Positions 1 to 12,322 of a DNA stretch of 64,000 nt are shown piece after piece. This DNA is from Craspedostauros australis (Eukaryota > Bacillariophyta > Bacillariophyceae > Mastogloiales > Achnanthaceae). The notes beneath the pieces were generated by a model that was not told the origin of the DNA, did not search any database, and saw only the letters and a list, made by a program, of their open reading frames with translations. The translations under genes were made by a program, and so were the position numbers. The DNA is taken from the NCBI GenBank assembly GCA_026770025.1, contig JAMXDE010000008.1:1054001-1118000 (forward strand). Direction: 5' to 3'. Within the stretch, counting starts at the first letter, position 1; the number at the start of each line of letters is the position of its first letter.

Positions 1-159
1 CTTCCACGTTCATGGCAATAGCAACACTTGCGAATATGACACAACATAATATTATATCATATAGTATCATATAATAATACAGTATTGTGTTATGAAGCAT
101 AACACCAGGGACCAGGAAAACAAACGCAGTAGAAACATGTAAAGATAGTATTCTACAAA

Positions 160-3100
160 ATGAATGCAAACACCGAAACAGCACCGACGTCAACGGGTAT
201 CAACCGTAGAAAAGATACAGAAGCAAGGCCAACAGCAACGACAATGGCAGGCAAAGCAATGGTAAATCATAAGGAGACTGCCAACGGCATACGCGGAGGA
301 GGACAGTCACAAACAAGGGCTGTCAAGACCATGCCAAGGAAGGCTGGGAGCAAGAAACGGGATAAGATGCTGACACTTGTGGAAGGAGAAAACGAGGCAG
401 GAGTCTCCATTGCGCGTAAGACAACGACAAGCATGTGGAAATCTCTGCCAGGAGAAATCCACAAGGTAGCTGTTTCGTTCTCCTACCGTGAAGTGATGGC
501 AGAGGAAGGCAGGTCGATCCATATCCTGGTGAAAGGGATGATGAATCAACAATAAAGGTGGACCGGGAAGGCAACTGCAAAAACAGGACACACCATCCTG
601 GTGCAGGAAGTGCAGGTGTTCATCAGCATGGTCATCGATGGAAGAAAAAAATTTGGTGTAGCGCAAGTGCCCAAAACAGACGAACGACGACAGCAGATTC
701 AACAACTTGCTGCTGACTTGAGCATGACAGATCCAAACATGATGCTAAAAGACATGATGATTCCCAATTCAGGAGGGCTCCTGAGGAAGACTGAGATCAC
801 CATTGCGTGGAGAGCAGCTGTGAATGTGTTGAGGTCACAGTACCCAGACATCACGTTCGTTCCCCAAGGCAAAGATGCGGTAATGGGGGAAGCCGAAAGC
901 AGAATGATGAGCACAACCGTAGAAGGGAGCGGAAAGAAGGGAAAGACGGGAGATAGCGACATCGTCCAACCAAGAAACCTCAAGCAGAAGAAAATCAAAT
1001 TCATGACCAGCACACCAACTGCAATAGAGGTGGAGGGACAGCGTTTGGCAAAGGCGATGGAGCACAACACAAGTAGTGAGAGTGAGGAGTCCGACGAAGA
1101 TGAGGAGTCATGCAAGAGTGAAGGGAGCACAAGCAGTGCGAAAACGGATGAAGACAGTGATAGCGATGCATCCGTGGAGAGCAAGACCACACATATGCTG
1201 AAGAAAAGCATGGTAGTGAAGAGATTTGATATGACAGTACTGGTCAAATCAGGCGGCAATCCAGTGAAGAGGTATCTGAAGCCACTTAACAATGGCTAGG
1301 GGCGCTCAAGGATCACGATGACACAATCTTTCTCATGGTGTGGAAGGTGCAAGACACCACCAAGGTGATCGGCAATGCCAACCAATTTCCAACAACTGAG
1401 AAGGAGCTGATGGTGTACGTGAGCAGGATGAAGGCAACATTGAATGGTCGAACAGTGGCGGCACAAGTGCGCATTGCTATGACATGTGATCCAAAGGACA
1501 TCATGTCAAAGTCAGGATTGCAGCTGAGTTTCTTCTACCAGTCGACTGGACAGACTCTGTACAAGAGACTGCTGGATGAAGCGGAGTACACAAAGCAAAT
1601 TGAAATGCTCACCTACACGGGGAACTTTTCCAATGGACCTGCTATATGCGCCATCATCAACAAACGTCTGAAGGCTGCAGGAGTCGAAGGCGAAGTTGGG
1701 GGAAGAGTCAGGGCGGACGGAATGATCAGCCAGGAATGGCAAGATGCTCATAAAGCTATGGGGAGGAGTTTCAAGGTGCAACCTTGGCAAGCTCTCAGGC
1801 TTGAAGCTGACATCCGCTTCCATGTGAGAATCGCCAAAATCCTCTGTGAGATGTTCAATGACATCTCCAAGATTGGGCCAGGAGAACTCTGCAACAGATT
1901 CATCTCCCATCCAATGGCAATGACGTTGGGCCCAGATGGAGTGGCAGCCATGAAGAAGATGCTACGGAAACACAAAGTGGTAATGGGAAGGATGGTGGAA
2001 GTGCGAATCAGAGGGGTCGAAGACCTTGATGAGCTGGACACGACGGATTCAAGGAACCACTGAGATCAAACCTTGCCAATCAGGTGCATCTGATCACAAA
2101 GAGGCCGGTGTTTATCCACGTTGACAAGCAGGAGGTGCCCTGGAATGGCAAGACCGACATCGCCTACGCATACATGCTCCCAGAGCATCTAGTGAGGGCA
2201 GAGGCGATCGTAAACACCCTGGCAGCGAGGTGCACATGGGAAGTGGGAGCCACCAGCGCGAACTGGTTCACTCCGACTGAGCAAGCCAAGTTGCATCAGG
2301 TGCAGTACGACGAAGAGACTGGGAAGTACATGGTGCTCCAGATCGAATCGATGTTGATGGTGGCAGACAACTTTCCGGATGTCGACATCAAAGGACTCGA
2401 AGTGGTGGAAGGATCGTCATTTTGGCTGCTGGCGCTTGACAACAAAAGTGCATACTCGTTCACGACGCACACCAGTCGAAAAGGGACGGCGCTTGACAAG
2501 CCTATCAAGTTGGTCATGAAGCGACGCATGGTGGAGGCTCCAGTGAGCATCCTACCAGGCCGTGGCGACAAGTGCAGGTATGATGCGAATCTTCCAGGTG
2601 GTAGGAAGCAAGTGGTCAATGGTGGTTCCACAGTCGTGGTGGGCAAGTGTGGCCAAATAAGCATCTGCAGCACACGTGGAAGTGTGAATGGTGGAGGATC
2701 TGATACAACCGAGGAGGCAGGGTGATTGCCCGATAATGGAAGCCATTGCGGAGCTGTTTAACAGGGAGGAAATGCGACATGTGAATCTGTGTCGAAGGTC
2801 AATGAAGTTGTTCTGGATGTCTGAGATCGTTTCGGCGGACAGAACAGGCATTCTGAAGGCGGTCCTTGAAGATGGAGCGATGGTGGAAGCCAGTGAAGTG
2901 AACGTGCCTAGAGTTGGGCGGCTCAAGTAAGCGTATTGGGCAACATGGAGGTCCAAGCTCAAGGAGATGCTGGGTCGGAATAGCGTGCTTCAGGATCGTT
3001 TACGGCTGGGCAAGTGGAGCAAGGCAGGCAGTGCAACCTCCATGAGGTAGAATGAGCAAACTGGGAGGCTTCAGGTCCATGGCGATGGATGGATGGAATG

Positions 3101-4680
3101 GAGGGAGGTTCCAATGAAGTCAAGAAGGAAGCTGCTTTGGCAAGTGCCGGGAGTGGTGGGAAATGGAGAAGGGTCCCTTTGGATAGCTACAAGCAAGGAG
3201 ATGGCATACTGATGCTGACAGTTGGCGAATGGGATGATACCGTGGTGGCAGATACCCAGGGGATGGAGAATGTCTGGGAAGGTCTTGGCAAGGCCAAGTC
3301 GTGGGCTGTGAAACACATCAGATGCGAGGTCGACTGGAGAGATATGGCCCAGAGTATACAAGAAGAGACAGCAGTTGGCAGAAGTGACAGGTCTGCCAGA
3401 AATGGCAAGGGAATGGTGGCATGGGCGATGACCACTAATGAGACTCTGAAGGTGACAGTGTTTAGAACCTTTGAGGCTCCATGGAGGGAGGACCTGACAT
3501 CGTCCCAGCAAGTAGAGTTGGCAGGAATCTACAGTGCGCCGATGACGGTTCAGGAAATGGAGGAGAGGTTTGGAATACAAGGCAGACGGGGGCGCTGAAG
3601 CTGTGACAACCTGTAAGCCCTGAAGGTGCTGGAGTGGGTACATGAACCGGATCTGGCGAGTCCTGGTCACGACATGATGGTGGCTGCCATGAGGGTCCAA
3701 AGCCAGCTGAGTACAACGTTTGTGGGATGACACGCGTGTGGGCATCAGGACAAGCACAAGAAGCCTGACGAACTTGATGTGTGGGAGCGTATGAATGTCA
3801 TTACGGACCGGATCGCAGTACAGCGATGACGAATGCTCGAAGAGGGCGATGCGTGAAGCTCTCACCAGAACACAGGGACGTGATCATGGCACATTGCAAG
3901 ACAAGGCATTCGCAGGTCGAGCATCACATATGTCAGTGTCGTTGGAGATGTGGTGGAGGCGGACATGGCGAGGGTTAGGTGGGAGCGAGGCATGAAGGTG
4001 ATTGGTGGTGATGCCAACAAAAGCGCGCAACAACAGGTGGCAGGCGAGCTCACCAATACACAGAGGGTGCTCACCATGGACCTCACAATACAGGAGGTGG
4101 CTGTGGGAATGCAGATGGTTTGGTAGAAGGCAAGGACGAGTGACAGCTGCCCCAGGTGCGGCAAGATGGAAACTCATGGCCACTTCTGGGTCTGCTGCTC
4201 ACCGGAATCGATGGCGTTTTGGAAAGTGCAGCGGAAACGGCTGAGGAGCACGATGCAGAAGATGCCAACTCATCCTGCCATTGCGAAAATACAGTTGAGC
4301 AATGTCAACCAAGTGTTGAGAGGGCTGGGACCTGTTGGACGCATATGCACAAACTGGGCTGAGGCAAAGCTGATGGACAATCAACAGGAGGCAGGATGGG
4401 ATTGGCTGGTCACAGGCGTGATCGTGGGGTCATGGACCGAGTTACAGGAGCAGTACTACGCGCAAATCGGTCGGAGGCTGTCCACAGCAAGGTGGGCGGC
4501 ACGGATCGTGTGCAAGCTCTGGAAGGTGGCATGGGAGCATTGGCACCAACGCAATCAGGCGATGCATCGCACTGATGAGGGGCCAGAGGCTCACATGAGG
4601 CAGGTGTTGCGAGACTACAGCTCAACCCTGCAAGACGCAGTGCAACTACGAGGGGCAAGCATGGTTATGTGGGCCTGACT
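160..4680 (+). mobile_element. Decayed LINE-like (non-LTR) retroelement, broken
   Basis: The stretch carries successive plus-strand coding remnants that look like one mobile element. Visible parts are an N-terminal region of unknown function (about 600-2,700), an RNase H-like segment (about 3,370-3,810, with an EL-AGIY-type motif and a downstream GHQD stretch), a CPRCG...H...C zinc-knuckle-like motif (4,142-4,203) and an aromatic tail with W-x2-W-x2-RN spacing (about 4,490-4,570). The order RNase H, then CCHC-like knuckle, then tail resembles the 3' part of non-LTR elements seen in many copies in diatom genomes; that assignment is from memory of the family. I see no reverse transcriptase core (no YxDD-type motif), so the copy looks incomplete as well as broken, with several reading-frame interruptions. 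No terminal repeats were recognised and the exact ends are uncertain. Confidence 0.6.
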
Positions 4681-6359
4681 ACAGCTGTCAGGCAAAGGAG
4701 CCACAGATATGGGAACGGTCGCAATATGGTTTGGACAAGTGCACCGAGTGCTGCAGATACCAGGCAATAAAGTTACTGTTGAAGTCCAAACTTGGCTCCG
4801 CCGATGGCGGTAGCTGGCCATCGTGAACGAGGCTGTCCCTGAATTTCCCTGCATGAGTACGCAAATACATACACCTTACATATTACCAGAGAGCCACGAA
4901 TAGTGGAGAGCAGGATAGGTGGAGGCCGTCGTGATCCCCTGAGCGTGCATACATATTGACTTGATAGCCGTTCTGCCTCGTGCCCTCCACGAGATAAAAG
5001 CGGGTGGCATAAAAAAGTCTACGGCGCAGGCTGGGCACACACTAATAAACTTAATCCATGGGTTATATATATAGTGCAATGAAGCACAGTGACTTATCCT
5101 TTGGTATGAAAAATATATTTTATTGAACACTTAGGTTTGTTTGTAAATACAAAGTCCTGCTGAACCTGCTTTGCTCTCATGGACATGGGATGCCATGGCC
5201 ATCTACTGAGCCGTTGGCATGGTGTGGAAAGAGACTGGTGGCGGCAGTGGTTTTACTTGTTGTTTCTGGTGTTGTGATGTGAGTGCTTGCAGGTTCACTG
5301 ACACTGAAACAAGAAGTTGAGAGGAGAGCAGATGAACAACAGCCAGAAGCCAACAATGACTGTTCGTGACGACCAGCAGAGAGGAGGTCCAAGCACACAG
5401 GCAGGGAATAGACCTGAAGCAAGGACGAGGCTGTACAATTGAGTGGGTACATGGAGGGAAGGCAATGTGTGCTGAATGGGACGTGGACGAAGCTCAACCT
5501 GTTGGGCCATGAACGGTGGCAGAACTGAGAACAAGGCAGTGTGACAGTCTTGGTGGGGGTCAGGCTTTGGATTACACACCAACCCACAACTCTGGATCTC
5601 GACAACTGATCCACGGCCCAGATAAAGCAGCAACTTCAGCATGCCTACTGCCACTGCCCAATCCTCGACATTGTTTCGCAACAACCCGCCTCACCCACGC
5701 GAAATGTGAGTGTGTCGATGAAGGACACGACTGGACATTGGTCGAAGCACGACTGAGAATTTCGAATCCAAGTTGCCCCTTTACGTTCGCATGCCTCACG
5801 TGTTTAGTCGTAGACTAATGCGAAAAATATAAACTTTATAACTACAAGGCCCAGAAGCTCGTAACTTAACCCATATACTATCTACAACATAATAGGATTA
5901 TTTAAGTAAAAATATTAAAAATCCGCATTTGTATACTATCGTATCCTGAATGGGGTCCTATGCTAGCGCGGAAAGCGAGCCCGAGGCGCTCACAACATCG
6001 TGCCAAAACTCGACACCCAAGTGATCGACACCCGTGGCGAGGAAGAGGGTGAGAACTATCTTTGCGTTGCCACCGCCACTGTGGCAGAGCGAATTTCTAT
6101 CCTGGTCTCGCCACTCCGCAGACATGGGCATGGCTTGATGACATCCGCAGCGACATGGATATGGACATGCATATGGACAGAAGGGCAGCCTCCAACCTGA
6201 TGCAGCGCGGCACAGCGCAACAGCGCGGTTGCAAACGATGTATCCCAAGCGGTCCATAAATCCAACGATCATCGAAAGTGGGGGAGGACGACAGAGCAAT
6301 ACTTACAATTCCACATCGCACCATATCATACATCACCCCATCCTGTTGCACAGACCACG
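4681..6359. other. Intergenic region without a recognised gene
   Basis: Nothing recognisable is encoded here. The stretch between about 5,820 and 5,945 is AT-rich. Short open frames exist on both strands (for example 5,516-5,818 plus), but they have no known motif and overlap opposing frames. The last few hundred bases should contain the promoter and leader of the cyclase gene at 6,360. Confidence 0.6.
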
Positions 6360-9300
6360 ATGACAAACCATGACGACATGGGCGATACTGACGAAATGAG
6401 TGACAAGGTCTCCCTGGAAACAACCTCATATTCCGGCGGTGTGGAGGAAGACAGTATCGATGACGTGCAGCAGGTTCGAAATGCTTCCAAGTCAGAGACC
6501 GCCCACGTCCAGATATGGCGCACCGTGGTGACCTTTGTGTTACTCGCCACGGCCATTGCCATCACCTTCATCACGTATAAGGTGAGTGCTGCGCTACGCA
6601 TTGACTTTTGTCCAGGCCTTGAAGCAGCCGGTCAACATGCTCCACCGTTCGACCGCAACCCCATTCGCCATCTCGTCGTGAAATCGGTCTCCACATACCC
6701 ACTCACATTATCATCTCCTTTGTCTTGCACTGTTCTATTGCAACCGAGAACATTACGCAATGTGTCCACCTGCACTATTCTTCCTGTTCCGCAGTACCTC
6801 GACAATGAACAGATCGAGAACTTCGAAGTTGCGGTAAGTTGAAACACGAAGTCGTGCAAACATCCCACAAACTGTCTCGCCCTCGTCAACGAACTGTTCG
6901 TGCGCACACTCGTGCCTGCATGCTTGGCCATTGACATGTTCGTGAGACGACGGATGGCACCGCGGTATCGCGGTGTATCGCATTCCACTCCGTTGCATTC
7001 CATTCAACCAAAGACCCACTGACAGACCGTTGTACCCTACTTTATATGCCTTTCCCATTGCGCCATCATGTGGATGCAGTACGAGCAATTCTCTCGGGCA
7101 GTGGGCAGTGCCGTCACGGATCAGCAACTCTCCATCCGCACCAACATTCGGCAGGCATGCAAGATCATAGCATCGCAGGCTGAGGCCACCAATCAAACAT
7201 GGCCATTTGTGACGATCCCACACATCGTCACAAGTTTCGTCCCGTCCCTTCAGGAAGCCAAATTAGAATGGATGAACGTGAATCACGCCGTCAAGGGCGA
7301 TCAGGTCGAGGCGTGGTTGGATTATGCCAACAACAACTATGAGAAAATGATCAAAGAAGGTCACATGGACGAGCACGGGGACCTCCACGAGCTGATCCCA
7401 ACAGGATACACACCCTACTTGAAGGAGTTCAATGTTCGACGGATCTTCCCAGGCGGCGAGAACGAGCCAGTCTTCATCCCCCAACAGAAACTACGGGATC
7501 TCAACTTCGCTTCCTTCCAGCATGTCGATGCCATGCTAACGTACGGTTACATCAACTACAACACATACGCATCCGACGAGATCCAGGTGTTCTTGGATGA
7601 GCTGCTTTTGCTGCAGGAAGAGCTCCTGTTCTTTGCATCGAGCCCGTACGGGATCCCGCCCGGCATCTCATACTCGGAAGAGGAGCATGAAGCACGCCAC
7701 GACAAGACTTCCTCCGTCGACCATCCGCACTTCGTGTTTCAAACACCAGTGCAAAAGGACCCAAACGACCCCTCGTCAGAGGTCGTTGCTGTGGTGGCTG
7801 GAGGCGGAGCCTGGGACACAGTGCTGTACGATCTCCTTCCAGAAAACGTCAACGGTTTGTACGCCATCCTCGAAAACGATTGCAACCAAGCGCAAACGTT
7901 CGTCATCGACGGAAGGAAGACAGTATACCTCGGAGGAGGTAAGTTGTATCATTGCTGAACGAACATGAAATCCTCGCACTGTATCAATCATGACGCATGC
8001 ACGAAGGGCTTCACCATGTTGCTGGCAGGATGCTGTTGCTGCCATCATGAGGTCCACCAAACGATAGTACGAGAGACAGCCTTCCAAAATGATTGCCTAC
8101 TTGTGGCTGCTTGTCTAAATGTTTGGATGCATGTGCGGATGGATGTACACATGTATTGGGTGCTTCCGTACCTCACGCCACCACTTCGATCCTTTTGCTC
8201 TCCCTACATGCTCATTCGCACAACACATCAACAGAGGACTTCCATGAGAAAAAGTACGACAAATACGTGCACTTTATCAACCTGGCGCTCCACAAACACC
8301 CCAAATTCAACGAGACGGTGAATCATTGCAAGTATTCCATGAAGTTGTACCCATCCCAACAATTCCAGGATCAGTACAGCAACAACACACCGAAGATCTT
8401 CGCTATCGCAGTGTTCGTGACATTCATGGTCATCATCTTGGTCTTCTTCGTCTACGACATGTTCGTGCACCGCCGCAACGAGAAGCTGATTAACAATGCC
8501 GCCCGCACCAACGCCATCGTGTCATCCATGTTCCCCACGCAGATTCGCGAGCGTCTGATCTTGAATGGAAAAACCGAGAACGGCAAGAAGGGCACCCATC
8601 GGATTACCGACCTGAAGAGCTATCTCAATGGAACTTCCGACGAGTCGGCAATGGGCAACAAACCCTTGGCTGACTTGTTCCTTGAGACCACCATCCTGTT
8701 TGCCGATATTGCTGGGTTCACCGCCTGGAGTTCTGTGAGAGGTAAGGCACCGAGCGGCTGCTTCGCTGGTGGCGACTATTCTAACTTTGGCGATGGCTGT
8801 ATGTGCCCACGTTGTTATGAGTGCGCTTGGGCTCGCCACGCCATCATGTCATCTCGCTTTCGCCTGCAAACCCACTACCGCACAACTTTACTCATCCTTG
8901 TACGCGTACCGCATACTCTATACGTACCAACCATGGTACCAACTATTATGTGAACACATGGCATCATCATACACAGAACCATCGCAAGTCTTCACTCTAC
9001 TTGAGACCGTCTTCTCGGCTTTCGACCAGATTGCAAAGCTCCGCCGTGTGTTCAAAGTCGAGACTGTGGGTGATTGCTACGTGGCCGCAGCTGGAATCCC
9101 AGAGCAGCGGGCCGACCATGCCATCATCATGGTTCGTTTTGCCCGCGACATTCTGACTCGCATGGACAGTCTGGTGAAGGAGCTGGAAATCACGCTCGGT
9201 CCTGACACTGGCGACCTGTCGCTTCGCTGCGGTCTCCACTCTGGCCCTGTGACTGCGGGCGTTCTTCGCGGAGAAAGGGCACGATTCCAACTCTTCGGGG

Positions 9301-10793
9301 ATACAATGAACACAGCAGCACGTGTGGAACACACGGGACAGGTTGGGCGCATCCACGTGTCATCCGACACGGCCGAAGCCTTGCGCGCGACTGGCAAAGC
9401 TGGTTGGTTAATCAAGCGTGATCGGACCGTCGAGGCCAAGGGAAAAGGTGACATGCAGACCTACTGGATCCATCCTGGTCTCGATGCACGGAAGAGGAAT
9501 AGTCATGCAAGTCACAGCGAGCATAGTGAGCTTGTTGATGTGGCCTTGGAGCGCGAGGCCGAGGATAGCACGAAGAAGAGAGATGCGAACGGTCCCGCTG
9601 AAAGGACCAACCGCATGGTCGATTGGAACGTGGAGATTCTTCTCCACATCCTTCGACAGATCCTCGCCCGTCGCGATGCCATGTCGAAGATCGGCCATTC
9701 TACTGCGGCCGACGGACAACACCACAGCGACCATCGCAGAACCCCAAACAGCACCTTCCGTCCGCTTGACGAGGTGAAGGAGATCATCCACCTCCCAGAC
9801 TTTGACAAGAAGGTGGCAACACGTCAGCAAAATTCTGACCTCGTTGAGGTTGCTCCCCACATCATCGAGCAGCTGCGTTCCCTCGTTGCCACCATCGCCA
9901 GCATGTATCGCGAAAACTCCTTCCACAATTTCGAGCATGCTTCGCACGTTACCATGTCCGTCATCAAGCTCCTCGCTCGCATCGTCGCGCCGACCGATAT
10001 TCCATTAACCAACAGCAAAGGAGATACCGACGAGCCGGCCTTGGCTGCCACGCTGCACGATCACACCTACGGCATCACCTCGGATCCGTTGACTCAGTTC
10101 GCTTGCGCCTTCTCAGCGTTGATTCATGACGTGGATCATGTCGGCGTGCCCAATGCCCAGCTCGTTAAAGAGAAGGTCCGCATCGCCGAGATTTACGACA
10201 ACCGATCGGTCGCGGAGCAGAACTCGGTCGCCTTGTCATGGGATCTGTTCATGTCCGATGAGTACAGGGAGCTCAGAGAATGCATCTGCCCCACGAATGT
10301 CGAGCTGAACCATTTCCGCGAGCTCGTGGTGAATGCTGTCATGGCGACTGATATCGTCGACAAGGAGCTGAAGGTTCTACGCAACGGACGCTGGGACAAA
10401 GCCTTCAAGGGGCATGATGAGTCGACAGATGACGCTGTCAACCGCAAGGCTACCATCGTGATCGAGCACTTGATCCAAGCATCGGATGTGTCTCACACCA
10501 TGCAGCACTGGCACGTATACCGCAAGTGGAACGAAAAGTTCTTCCGCGAATGTTACAAAGCGTACCAGGATGGGCGCGCGGAGCAGAACCCGGTGGATGG
10601 TTGGTACAAGGGCGAGATAGGATTCTTCGACTTCTACATCATCCCGCTGGCGAAGAAGCTGAAGGAATGTGGCGTGTTCGGCAAGTCCAGCGACGAGTAT
10701 CTCAACTACGCCATGACCAACCGCAAAGAATGGGAACGGCGCGGCGAAGAGGTGGTTGCTGAAATGGTGCAATCCTTTCACAGCAAACAATGA
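6360..10793 (+). CDS. Membrane guanylate-cyclase-like / cyclic-nucleotide phosphodiesterase fusion
   Basis: Five exons: 6360-6581, 6795-6833, 7080-7938, 8235-8741 and 8977-10793. All introns are GT-AG and join in frame to give 1,147 residues. There are membrane segments at about 51-72 and 428-448 with a large outside loop between them. A class III nucleotide cyclase domain follows, with metal-binding D531 (FADIAGF) and D575 (VETVGDCY) and catalytic N654 and R658. The purine-selecting position is E571, as in guanylate cyclases, but the partner position is Q647 rather than Cys. The last 350 residues are a class I PDE domain with HNFEH (859-863), HDVDH (926-930) and D1046, so all metal ligands are present. 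The protein should make a cyclic nucleotide, probably cGMP, at a membrane and also hydrolyse one. This architecture is known from diatoms. Substrate choice is inferred. Confidence 0.9.
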
Positions 10794-11683
10794 GCGAAGA
10801 ATGACCGACGCCCATACGTATAGTAGTCTGGGGTGAACGAATGAACGTATGAGTGGGGAGATGGGCAGATTCCGTTCTCATGGGGCGCGGCAAGAAGCAT
10901 GAAGTGATACATATTATAGATTCTAACAAGGGCCGTAGCAGGGAAGGATGTAGTGTTGCAGCATCAAACAGAGAACCAACATTCTACAAAATCATTGTGT
11001 CCACTGAGAAGGCTTTGTGCACGACAACCTTGGCGTCGATGATGCCTGACTTGCTCTTTCCGCGCGCGCATCTGATACAAGCTCCTTCCACTTGTAGCTG
11101 ATGGCATGCTGGTTGTTTGGCACTCCATGAGCCGGTGTGTGGCTCTTGGTGTGGTAGATAATGTAAGTAGGTACGACTAACAGTTTGATGTTGGAGACAG
11201 AAACGGCGCCGCTATCTACTCTCTCTCTGGCTATCTCTAGACAGAGTGTAAGGTAGATAGACTGCGTTTGTCATATTCGGATTAGTCATACGTGCTCCAG
11301 CACAGCGACCAAAGCCAAACGACATCGCTCGGCTTCTCCTCATTTTTCGTCGACACTGACATCGACACAACTTTCTCCGTCTTCACTTCTCGCCCTTTTG
11401 ATTGCTGTCGACGACAAATCGTCCGTCTTCGACGTCCAGCCACCAATCACACATCACAAGAGGAGGGAAGGCCAGCGGAGACCATCTCCACACCACTGCT
11501 CGTTGTGAAAGTCAGGAACAAGGTATCGCCGTTGCTCACGAGACGAGCAAAGCACAACACGCGTCGAGCGGAGATCAATCGGTGGCCAATTCGAGCCGAG
11601 TCGAGCATGCCAGAACGTACGAGCCCGGCTCTGTAAAGTCTCCGGAGAGCACAGCCACTCTCCCTCTACATTCCACAGAAATC
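10794..11683. other. Intergenic region with a short inverted repeat
   Basis: This is the 3' flank of the cyclase-PDE gene and the leader of the next gene. It has an 8-bp perfect inverted repeat (CTATCTAC at 11,212-11,219 with GTAGATAG at 11,253-11,260). The frame of the next gene stays open from about 11,402 but has no ATG before 11,684. Confidence 0.5.
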
Positions 11684-12322
11684 ATGAGCATTAGATCTGA
11701 GACCCTGCGGCTGGATTCTTGGTTCGCCAATCTCCATCAGACGATCGGCGATTTCGTTCACCGATCCATCGCAACAGCGGAGCACATCTTGCTCGATCGC
11801 ATCTCACGATACATTCCATGGTTCATGGTCACGTTCCGAGGACGTGGCGATGATATCCAGATCCTGATACCCATGAGCGGTGGGGACCTTCATGGCAATG
11901 ACAGCACGATGCAGCACACAGCCATACGACTGGATACCTTCCTGTTTATGAGCACTGCCGTCATCACAACAGTATCATCTTGGGTCGCGATCTACATCCG
12001 GGGCAGGTCGAAGAGCGGCGATGACTCCGACACTCCAAAGCCATCCGACACAACTGGAGGTGATCGGTCGATCGCCAAAGCCAAGGTTTGGAGATCGCCA
12101 AAACGAAACGATGATAAATTGCATCAATTCATGGATCAGGCTCGAAAACAGAAGGGACGTCTCCGGAAAGTTCAAGATCCGGATGTCAATCGGACTGCAC
12201 GGATGGAACAGCTTCGAAAGACGCAGACTCCATCTGGACCATTACAGCTCACGGACCAGGTGCTGAAGTCGTCGCGGCAGGGCTTGTCGACCCCGATAAA
12301 GCCCAAGCCTCAAGCACGCTGA
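11684..12322 (+). CDS. Orphan single-pass membrane protein
   Basis: The protein has 212 residues and I do not recognise it. The start is the first ATG in a frame that is open further upstream, so an upstream exon is possible. The first 80 residues are mixed helical sequence. Residues about 83-105 (TFLFMSTAVITTVSSWVAIY) form one membrane segment followed by basic RGRSK, which favours a cytosolic C-terminus by the positive-inside rule. The C-terminal 100 residues are basic and hydrophilic (rich in Lys, Arg, Gln and Ser) with no known domain. The region between the cyclase gene and this one holds no other gene. Function is unknown; a random open frame of this length cannot be fully excluded, although the membrane segment and clean reading frame argue for a gene. 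Confidence 0.45.
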   Translation: MSIRSETLRLDSWFANLHQTIGDFVHRSIATAEHILLDRISRYIPWFMVTFRGRGDDIQILIPMSGGDLHGNDSTMQHTAIRLDTFLFMSTAVITTVSSWVAIYIRGRSKSGDDSDTPKPSDTTGGDRSIAKAKVWRSPKRNDDKLHQFMDQARKQKGRLRKVQDPDVNRTARMEQLRKTQTPSGPLQLTDQVLKSSRQGLSTPIKPKPQAR

